64,000 nt of DNA from Ustilaginoidea virens. Its lineage: Eukaryota > Ascomycota > Sordariomycetes > Hypocreales > Clavicipitaceae. Positions 56,289 to 64,000 of the stretch are shown here, piece after piece. Positions within the stretch are counted from its first letter, which is position 1. Each line of letters starts with the position of its first letter. The stretch spans positions 3,658,001 through 3,722,000 of the forward strand of contig NC_057317.1 of assembly GCF_000687475.1 (NCBI RefSeq). Direction: 5' to 3'. Made by a program: the position numbers and the translations under genes. The notes beneath the pieces were generated by a model. It saw only the letters and a program-made list of their open reading frames with translations. It was not told the origin of the DNA and ran no database searches.

Positions 56289-57687
56289 TGTGCTGTCTTG
56301 TCTTGTCTATAGTAATTGCGCAAAAGACTGGGGGTGGGGGGCACAGCCTACCTCCGTAACCTAGTCGTTGTTCCAGGAGCGGTGCTCTCCCGGGCAGGTC
56401 ATTGTTTCCTTGTCCTCCTTGGTGTCGTTCTTGCGCCTGCCTTGTTCTTGTGGGCGCTCATTTCCTGTCGCATGCACCAGCGAGGCAACGCACCTGCTAG
56501 TTGTTGACCTTTTCCAGGGAACACTTGCACACAGTGCCACACTGACGCCCCGCACACACTCGCACACACTGACACACTCACACGACACGACGCAAAAGGG
56601 GCAGCCAGAAAAGGTGGGGGGGAGGAAAAAAGGGAAAAAAAAATTGGAAAAAGAAAAAAACCCCAAGAGGGCAAAGCAGAGCGCAAGCAGGGCGCAAGCA
56701 GAGCGCCAAGACAAACGGGGTCCGATTTTCAGACAGGGGCAGCACATGTTTACGTTTGAGCAGGGGTTCTCCTACCTACCGTACCTACATACCTCACTCC
56801 CCTGAGCCCTCTCTTGAGTCCTCTTGAGTCCTGTCCTGTCCTGCCTGACAGGTACCTAGGTAGGTAGACAGAAAAGGTACATGTACTTACTCGGACGGCA
56901 TCACGACTCACAATCGTCACGTCACACTCGCCGGTCGGGTGGCGCCTGCGGCCAGCACCAGTTGGTCGTCGACCAAGTACATGGATACATGCATGTGGAC
57001 TTGCTGGGCGGCCTTGGGCGGCCTTGGGCGGCCTTGGGCCACCAAACATGTTCTCTTCATCTCCGCCCTGGCGAGTCGGGAATGGCTGAGACTGAGACGC
57101 TGCCTGGTATCCGTACGGGCTGCCCTGATTCGAGCACTCGGCTGACATAGAGTACTCCGTAGAGTTGTCGAGTCGTCGCTGGCACGCCCCTGTAGCCCCT
57201 GGACACCCCCCGCACACCCCCAACGCACACCCCTAGGTGGGTACACCCCTCGGGCACAACCTCGCTTGAGCTGGACGGACGGCCAAAGGACTCTCTCTCT
57301 CCATCCATCCATCCATCCATCCAACTTCCGAGCCTGTCGACGAGATCCTCCCTGACCTCGAGTGGGTTGAGCCTCGCCTTTGCAATACATAAGAAGGCGG
57401 CCCGCCCTCGCATCTGGGGTGGTTGTCAACCTTCACAACTTACAAGCAACCCCCAAGCCATACATACCCTTGCCGCTCTGCCCAAAGCATTCGCTCTTGC
57501 CGTCGTCGATCAATCATCATCTCATCTTCACTGCTCACGCAAGTCTGAACCCATCAGCCAGTACCACCAACACTGCAGCCCATCTCTGGCCAGCACTCTG
57601 CCATCAAGATCAAGATCAAGGCCAGGACCAAGACCAAGACCAGGACTGAAATAACCAACCAGCAAACTACCTCACACAACTTTCACA

Positions 57688-57774
57688 ATGCCTACTCAAA
57701 GACCTTCGCATCTTCCCCCCTGCCCCGGACCTCCACCTCACGGGCCGCTCCCTCCTGTGCCCAAACGTGGCTAG
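57688..57774 (+). CDS. Possible 28-aa Pro-rich small ORF
   Basis: ATG to TAG encodes 28 residues: MPTQRPSHLPPCPGPPPHGP, then LPPVPKRG. The ATG context TTCACAATGCC is good for a fungal start. It follows about 300 bp of C/A-rich, leader-like sequence with few ATGs and is followed by T-rich DNA. It could be a small peptide gene, an upstream ORF of a gene I do not see, or chance. No family is recognised. Confidence 0.25.
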   Translation: MPTQRPSHLPPCPGPPPHGPLPPVPKRG

Positions 57775-59395
57775 ACTCTCGACCTCTCTATTCTGTTCAT
57801 TCGACTTTTCTATTCCTTTTTCTTTTTTTTTCATCCGACGACATCATCACTTCGATCTGGCTGCCGCATCGGCGCTTCACTGCTTTCACGTCCGACTCCG
57901 GGGCAGGCGGCCCCGCCCCCGCTGAAGCTGGGAAGGAGAGTGATTTTTGCTCGACTCTGTTCTGAATATTGCACAATGCAACAAAACATCTTGCAATATT
58001 CGCTGCTACCATTCCTTTTCCTCTTCTTCTCTTCATTTTTAAGTCGACTGGTCTCGATTGGCCCATAACGAGAATTTACACGTCACCGGCCATCTTCATT
58101 TCGTCAAGACACAACGTGGCCTGTCTTTTGGACCCCCTCCCCCCCCCTTCCTCCCTCTCCTCGTTGGGTGTACTCAGCTGACTGGCACGAATCCTCCCCT
58201 GAGGAACTTTATGCGCGCTGGTGTCTGCGGGTTTGGGTCATCTTAGCTGGCCGGGTCAGGTCACGATGGGACTCGAGAAAAACTTGGCTGACTTGGGGGG
58301 GAAAGGGGAGGGGAAGGGTGGTGGTGCAGGCAGGCAAGCCAATCAGTTCCCCCGTTCTGACCGCTTTGGACAGACGGGCCGGAGGAGAAGCGCCATGGTG
58401 ACTTGCAGGACCGAAGCGTTGCACGACTCCAACCAAAGAAACTTGCCATGGTCATGCCACCGCCGCAAGTGGGCTCTTGTTCTGCACCTTAACTGCCCTG
58501 CCCTGCCCTCCCCTGCCCTGCCCGCAAGCCGCATGCTGCATGCCGCATGCCGCGGCCGCCCCTTTTTCTTTCGTCAGCAGTCAGCACCAAGAGCTTGAAT
58601 TTGTGGCCCGCTGACTTGGATCTGGCTCAAGCCGATACATGTCAGGAGTCAGGGCCCCTTGATTTTACCTGGTCACGTGTGGACCACATGTCCTGTGTAC
58701 TGAATTTTAATAGACTCGACTTAATTTTTTTTTGCCCCCATCATTCTACCCACTACTGTCCTGGCTGGTGGTCTCGCTTGGTGTGTTTGTTGGTGTGTGT
58801 GTTGGTCTGTTTGTTCTGGCGGCATTTTGCTTGGGAAATATATGATTTCGGGCGTGCTATTATAGACGGGTGTTGCTGTTTGTTTATTTGCTGCTCATGC
58901 TCATGTGCATTTCTACTACATCTCTTGGTCATTGGGTCGGTCACTGGCTGGCATACCCTTGTTGGTATCGATGGCTACCTACCTACCTACCTACCTACCT
59001 AGGTAGGTATGTAGGTACATATTCATAAATTCATCTGATGTGCGGCGCACTGCCGGGTCATGCATGCGTGCGTGTGTTTGACATTGTTTTACCGGCTCAA
59101 CCCAGTTTACTTGACCTGGAGAAAGTCTGACCTTGAACTCTGTTACTGGATCAACAATCAACAACATGCAGTCGGGTTGTCACGTCATGTCCCTACCAAC
59201 TGTTCCTCTCACGCGCGGAATGCGTGTGTACCGGACCGTCAACCCATGAGCGAGGCCGTCTCCCCATGCTCGCTGCCCACAGCGCTGAAACGCAAATCAA
59301 GAAACAGCCAACCGACACCTCAACGCCCAGCCCGCAGAGCTGCGTTCGAAGCGGCCGAGACAACGAGCAATTATCCAAACGACCCGACCTCGCCC

Positions 59396-59452
59396 CCCTG
59401 CCCTGCCCTGCCCTGCCCTGCCCTGCCCTGCCCTGCCCTGCCCTGCCCTGCC
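59396..59452. repeat. (CCCTG)n microsatellite
   Basis: Eleven to twelve perfect pentamer units. Confidence 0.95.
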
Positions 59453-60850
59453 GTCGCCGATCCCCATCGCGCTGTCGCATCCGATGCTGTGTCTACCCGA
59501 GCAGTCCAGCGACCGGCTAAACCAGCGTTATACTCAAGCAGCAGCGGGCTGCCGAAATTAAGTTTCCGCCGGGGAGGCGGGGGCTCCGAAACCCACGGGG
59601 TGCATTGTGCTCTGCTCGACTTGAAACGGCTCTTGACCCAGCGCTGCCACCGTCGGGCCAACCTCGCCTTGGGACGCACATGATGCCAGGGATGAAACTG
59701 TTTCTTCTTCTTCTTTTTCTGCTTCTTCTTCTTCTTCTTTTTTTTTTTTTCTTTTTCCCCCGGCTTCATCTTTCCTCCCGGGGGGAGAGGGGGGGGCTGG
59801 GTTGGCGGCCCGCCAGGATTTGCACCCTGGGAAGGTAATGCCCCGTGGGAGGGTGGTGGATGGATGGCGACGCGCCCAGGTCGACGGCCATCGCTTGCCG
59901 CAAGGGTTTGTGGGCTGGAGCGGAGCGGAGCGGGGCCTGGGACAAGGGACGTCCGTCCGCCCGTCCGTCCGTCCGCCCGCCCGTCTGTGACGTGGGAAGC
60001 TTGTCGAAGCTGAAGGCGTCGAGCGTCTCCCCAGGCCGTTGCGCGTAATCACGGCGGGCGGCGGCAACAAGCAAGCCCTGGTCGCGACAACTTCAAGCAG
60101 AGCAACAAGCGTACTCCCGCATCCAGTAATTCGGAGTCCGACACATGCCCTTTTGAGGATGGGGGTGCCGTGCAAAATGAAGCGGTGATGGTGAAAAGGC
60201 TTGTCCCGGGAGCATATGTTGTGTGTGCAGTAGTAGGACGTATACGTAAGGTACCTACCTACCTACCTTACCTTAGGTACCTAGGTACCTTATACCAGGC
60301 AGGTGTCTACCTACCTTCAGGTACCTACCTTAGGTACCTAGGTAGGGGTAGGTATGTACTTGTACGTCAGTCTGCGATGAACCTGCAAGTCGCCGGTACT
60401 AGCCGGTCCCTGCACGCCCCCTTTGTGATGCCGGCCGCCGCAAACCGCCAACCGCCGAGGCAAGCGTCAATGTATCGAGTTGCTCCGTACTCTGTACTCC
60501 GTGCTCTGTACAGACTACAGAGTATCCGTACTTCTTCTCCCTCTGCCAGGTTGGCGCGAAACAAAATCGAGCGAGACCAAGTCAGGCGGGCCGCCCGCTT
60601 TGCAGCAAGGGTTCTTGTCGACAAAAGTACCAGACCTATTGACCCGACTTCTACCGAAGCCCCATCAATTCCTTTCCGTGATTCTGTCTTCCGTAATTAT
60701 GTTGGGGGCTGATCTGATCGTTCAGGGGCCGCCCTGTTACAGACTCCCTCCCGCCTTGCAGGGGCGGAATTCATGGCCTGTTTTGCCGCCAAATCGCTGG
60801 GCTTCGACGACACCCACCGTGAACCCCCCAGCTGTTATGTATTTATGTAT

Positions 60851-60925
60851 ATTCATTCATTCATTCATTCATTCATTCATTCATTCATTCATTCATTTAT
60901 TTACTAATTTATTTATTTATTTATT
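60851..60925. repeat. (ATTC)n then (ATTT)n microsatellite
   Basis: About eleven ATTC units followed by ATTT-type units; one base separates the two motifs. Confidence 0.95.
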
Positions 60926-61315
60926 GATCGCCGGGACGCGGGGCTTGCGGAACTCTGCAGCCAAGTCCGGGCGGCGGGTGCTCGTCCTGCACGCTCTAGG
61001 TCAATGTGGGATGGATGGATTCAAATGCCTGTTTCTTCCCCGGCCCAGCCAGGGGCCGGGCCGTGTGCGCGGGAATAGCCAATAACCTCGGGCCCTTTGT
61101 GTAGGAACAGGATGCACTCCATGCCAGGCGTGAGATGCCGCTCAAGGTTCGACGGGCAGAGCAGTGTTGCCGAGAGTCCCGGGCGAAACCGCGGTTGCAT
61201 TTCGTTTCATTGGTCAGGGCTATAGGATCGGGGGGGGGGCCAAGGGTGAATGAACTGCCTGCAACACGTAGTCTGGAATTGACGTGTCTACACCCCATCT
61301 TGCAACGCAGCCCGC

Positions 61316-61389
61316 GGTTTCGTGGTCTAGTTGGTCATGATTTCTCGCTAACACCGAGAAGGTCCCCGGTTCGAGCCCGGGCGAAACCA
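61316..61389 (+). tRNA. tRNA-Val (AAC)
   Basis: The acceptor stem GGTTTCG (61316-61322) pairs with CGAAACC (61382-61388); the discriminator is A. The D-arm region TGGTCTAGTTGG serves as A box. The anticodon stem TCTCG/CGAGA encloses the loop CTAACAC with anticodon AAC at 61350-61352, which reads GUU/GUC after inosine modification. The T-arm holds the B box GGTTCGAGCC. There is no intron. The 5' half is very close to the yeast tRNA-Val(AAC) pattern. A T6 run just downstream fits Pol III termination. CCA is not encoded, as expected. Confidence 0.96.
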
Positions 61390-61397
61390 CGCGTCAA

Positions 61398-61403
61398 TTT
61401 TTT
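61398..61403 (+). terminator. Pol III T6 terminator of tRNA-Val
   Basis: Six T residues starting 9 bp after the discriminator base of the tRNA gene. Confidence 0.8.
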
Positions 61404-61800
61404 GCCGCCCGCGGCGTCGCAACGCGCAATAAATGCATCATCAACTTTTGCCTCCGTATCTCGCCGGTGCCAGTAGTTAGCTGCCACCGGTTACTGCTGT
61501 ATTTAGATAGGCAGTGTTTTCAAATAAAAATCCCGACGAGATTCTCTCAAATGCAAAAGTACCTACCGACCTGCGCGGCATCCATCATCTTGCGCCTCAG
61601 CGCCTTTTCCAATTGGGCTGCTCCACAGTTTCAGCCACATTATCCCGTGACAAGCGTCTGACGCGACGACGCCCCGTCAACGCACAGCAACGCCAAGTTT
61701 CCGACCTTTACGCTCACCACGCGCCTCAGCATCGGGTGTAATGGCCAAAAAGCTCTCCTCTTGACCTGGTTCCCCCGCCCCCTCCCCCCAGAAGCTCGGC
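61404..61800. other. Intergenic, SAM37 leader
   Basis: About 400 bp between tRNA-Val and SAM37. No further gene; the C-rich part directly before 61801 is probably the leader. Confidence 0.6.
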
Positions 61801-63189
61801 ATGCTGGACCTCTACGTCTGGGGTCCGGCCTTTGGTCTGCCCTCCATCGATGCAGAATGTCTGGCCACCCTGACGTACTTGCGCCATGCGCTTCCCAGCT
61901 CTGCATGGCGCCTCGTCCCCTGCAGCGACCCCTCCGTCTCTCCATCAAGTATACAGCTTGTTTCCGAATCCAAGGCACTGATCCTATCCACCTCCCGCTC
62001 CTCGAAAAGGAGAAGACACTGACTGCTTCCGTCTCCGACAGATCTTCTTCCCGCCCTTTGCCACGAAAACGCCTGGGTTAGCGGTTACGGCCCGATCGTA
62101 GAGCACGTCGCGTCCAGCTCGCTGGGCAGGGACCTCGATGAGCACCTCGATGCCGTCCAGAAAGCCGACACGGTTGCCTGCCGCGCCTTCCTCCTCGCCC
62201 ATGCCGCGCCGCTCGTCGATCTCTCACTCTACGTCTCCGCCGCCAACTGGTCGGCGGTAACGAGGCCCGCGTACAGCTCCCTGCTGCCGTTCCCTCTGAC
62301 GTGGACCCTACCGCCGCTGATACGCGCCGAGGCCGTGAAGCGGGCAGAGCATCTCGGCCTCGCCGACCTGGACACCGACTTTGACCCCAATGGCGGGCTG
62401 CACCTCTCTGCAGGAGGGGACGCCCTGCCAGAGACGTTCCGCAGGCATTTGCCCGCGACGGCCAAGAAGTCTTCTGTGCGCGAGGAGATGACTCCCGAGC
62501 AGGCCGCTGCCATCCGGCTGTTTTCGCTCGCGGACGATTGCCTGTCTGTGCTCAACGCCCTGCTGAGCCAAGGCCAGCGGGACGGCCGAGACGGGAGCAA
62601 GCGGCCGCCTAGATTCTTCGACGGGGCTTCGCCGTCGTCCCTCGATTGCTTGGCCTATGGGTTTCTCGCGCTCATGCTGGTACCTCCGGTGCCGCGAAGC
62701 TTTCTCAGAGACTGGATCGACGCAGAAGCCCCGCGACTGGCGGCCTTTGTGGATTCAATGGCTCCGGCCGATTTGCCATGCCGCCCTGCAACCGCCACCA
62801 CCGTGCTGGGGTCGACTACGCGGATCGCCGACTCCATCCTACGAAACATACCCCGCTTGGGCGAGCACTACACCAACGAGATGAGGCTTCGCAAGGAAGC
62901 CGGCCTCACGGGCTTGGATCAGAGATGCCTGATGATTGTCACGGGTGTCGCCATTGCCGGAGCCGCCGTCGGATACGGGCTGCAGCTGTACAGGCGTCTC
63001 CAGCCGTTTGGGCTTAGAACCCAGATCTGGACGCAGAGCCGAGGAGGATCGAAGCTGAGCGAGTTTGGAGAACTCGGCTTGATTCTTAACAGCGCCATGG
63101 TTGGCTACCAAGCCGAACGAGTCGTGGCCCCATCAGACAACGGCTCGGCAAGCGGTCGTCTGGTAGAGCTGGATTCCGAGCTGGATTAA
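61801..63189 (+). CDS. SAM37: Sam37 / metaxin-like subunit of the mitochondrial SAM complex
   Basis: Exons 61801-61948 and 62042-63189 (GTATAC donor, CCGACAG acceptor, phase 1) give 431 aa. The N-terminus MLDLYVWGPAFGLPSIDAEC is the fungal Sam37 hallmark. The joined product reads through SDPSVSPSNLLPALCHENAW into a GST-like region (VSGYGPIVEHVA, LDCLAYGFLALML). A hydrophobic stretch at about 344-366 (CLMIVTGVAIAGAAVGYGLQ) may be a C-terminal membrane anchor. Sam37 works with Sam50 and Sam35 in the outer mitochondrial membrane to release and insert beta-barrel proteins. Length is normal for the family. The start is the ATG immediately before the conserved block. Confidence 0.92.
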
Positions 63190-63441
63190 GTCTGGTTTGT
63201 TTCCTTTTCTCAAGGCCGGTCTCGCATTTACGTGTAGAAAAGAAGAAGAAAAGTAAATACGCCTCCTCATGACATGTGTACAATACAAAGGCTAGGAAAT
63301 CCTTTTTGACTTGGCTCCCATCAACTCGCCCAAGAAAAAAAAAAGCCAAGATTCGCATACGCCGTGTTATGCTACGCACTTTTTCAGGCATGGTCTCTCA
63401 ATCAGGTTCGCAACCGTGATCCTTCCATGCACGGCCGCTAG

Positions 63442-64000
63442 CTATATCTGCTTGACCTCCTTGCCTACCATCTCTGGCCGCTCAACCTCCCACTCGTCTC
63501 GCAGCACGGCAAAGGTGAAGTCAGTGACGAGCAAGCTCTGGCCCAGGCTCCACACCAGCGTGATGGCGTAAAAGAAGTTGGCGTTGCCGCTCCCGGCGTA
63601 GATCCACAGATGATAAAAGGCAGGCCCGAGAAAGGTCGAGTACAGCAGGGTAGCCGATGCAACGTAGGTATACCTCATGAGAGGGAACAAGTGCCAGAAT
63701 AGCGGCAGCATGGCGAGAAACAGGCTGGCATCCGAGATTGACGGGTACGGCTTGAAGATGGAAAAGATGCCCAGGAGGACGGTGAGGACGGCAAGAGGCT
63801 GGGATCGCATACGGATCGACAGGCCGCCCACGTATGCCGCAAGGTGCAGCCAGAACACGGCGAGGAAAAACGCCCTGAAGGAGTCGAACATTTCGATGAA
63901 GAAGTACCACCAGAGGCCGACGTTGGGCGTCAGATCAGAGAGCGTCAGCTGGATGCCGTACGTCCGCGAGAGGAATTCCCACGAGTTGCCGGTCAAGAGG
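63442..64000 (-). CDS. GAB1: GPI transamidase subunit Gab1/PIG-U, 3' part
   Basis: The frame is open from the window edge to the stop at 63442, so the N-terminal part lies outside; about 185 residues are visible. These include PNVGLWWYFFIEMFDSFRAF, FKPYPSISDASLFLAMLPLF, RYTYVASATLLYSTFLGPAF, and the ending GSGNANFFYAITLVWSLGQS with a short tail GKEVKQI. This is the conserved C-terminal half of PIG-U, a polytopic ER membrane protein of the GPI transamidase complex, which attaches GPI anchors to proteins in the ER lumen. Four to five membrane helices are visible. It converges on SAM37, 252 bp apart. No intron is seen in this part. Confidence 0.93.
   Translation of the reverse strand, partial: LLTGNSWEFLSRTYGIQLTLSDLTPNVGLWWYFFIEMFDSFRAFFLAVFWLHLAAYVGGLSIRMRSQPLAVLTVLLGIFSIFKPYPSISDASLFLAMLPLFWHLFPLMRYTYVASATLLYSTFLGPAFYHLWIYAGSGNANFFYAITLVWSLGQSLLVTDFTFAVLRDEWEVERPEMVGKEVKQI

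Larger units (their letters stand above)
49206..57687. other. Gene-poor region, 8.5 kb
   Basis: I find no gene I can support. Long open frames exist (for example 54083-54976 on plus) but look like chance frames in GC-rich DNA: no known motifs, skewed composition, and poly-T tracts translated as Phe runs. Seen instead are a 7-bp tandem array (50671-50729), T/A-rich runs (51262-51298, 51712-51737, 54785-54817, 55565-55590), TACGGAGTA motifs (51241, 51869, 51884, 57153), (GGAA)n (53058-53099), (GCTGT)n (56251-56288), a GGCGGCCTTG triplicate (57006-57037) and (CATC)n (57301-57322). Lineage-specific genes or non-coding RNAs remain possible. Confidence 0.45.
57775..61315. other. Gene-poor region, 3.5 kb
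   Basis: No gene is supported. It has T-rich and C-rich tracts, a (TACC)n palindrome (58976-59020), (CCCTG)n (59396-59452), a (CTT)n/T tract (59700-59757), a CCGT-type array (59950-59985), a TACC/GGTA cluster (60250-60358), TACGGAGTA-like variants (60485-60535) and an (ATTC)n array. Frames through these are repeat artefacts. Confidence 0.5.

Noticed and set aside
59800..59885. tRNA-like fragment on the minus strand with a T-loop-like sequence
   Set aside because: No D-arm or anticodon stem can be paired and the acceptor stem does not close.
1..64000. Secondary-metabolite gene cluster around the ABC transporter
   Set aside because: No PKS, NRPS, terpene cyclase, P450 or pathway regulator is present; neighbours are housekeeping genes.

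Overview
The window is nuclear DNA of a filamentous ascomycete. Genes are split by short introns (about 50-180 bp) with GT..AG ends, there are no operons, and the products include the eukaryotic factors Get4, Vps68, Csl4, Pus4, Cbp80, Sac1, Sam37, the GPI transamidase subunit Gab1/PIG-U and a mitochondrial isoleucyl-tRNA synthetase. The mix of proteins and the style of the sequence suggest a Sordariomycete, probably Hypocreales. That placement is inference; no rRNA or ITS is present to prove it. All exon joins were worked out by eye from reading frames, splice sites and family similarity.

Layout: 1-46 kb is a normal housekeeping region. In order it holds a MARVEL-like membrane protein (+), GET4 (+), an unrecognised 166-aa protein (-), VPS68 (-), a Csi2-like cell-surface protein (+), a Yor1-type ABCC transporter (-), CSL4 (+), a Tyr/Asp-repeat protein (+), a Sec2-domain protein (+), PUS4 (-), an RFTS-domain/zinc-finger protein resembling Raf2/DIM-7 heterochromatin factors (+), the cap-binding subunit CBP80 (-), SAC1 (+), a 1263-aa possibly Mtc4-like protein (-), mitochondrial IleRS ISM1 (-) and a 284-aa nuclear-looking protein (+). 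From 46.5 to 61.3 kb there is a gene-poor stretch with no gene I can support beyond one tiny ORF. It contains a roughly 775-bp element with 61-bp terminal inverted repeats around a tandem array of about 93-bp hairpin-forming units. From 61.3 kb on there are tRNA-Val(AAC), SAM37 (+) and the 3' part of GAB1/PIG-U (-), cut by the window edge.

Functional themes: several genes act on membrane-protein biogenesis and traffic (GET4, VPS68, SAC1, Sec2-like, SAM37, PIG-U) and several on RNA (CSL4, PUS4, CBP80, ISM1, tRNA-Val). This is the usual scatter of a fungal chromosome; I see no biosynthetic or defence cluster. The non-coding DNA is rich in microsatellites, long homopolymers, the 9-bp motif TACGGAGTA and TACC/GGTA arrays. 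The strongest candidates for something undescribed are the inverted-repeat element at 48431-49205 and, among genes, the RFTS protein.
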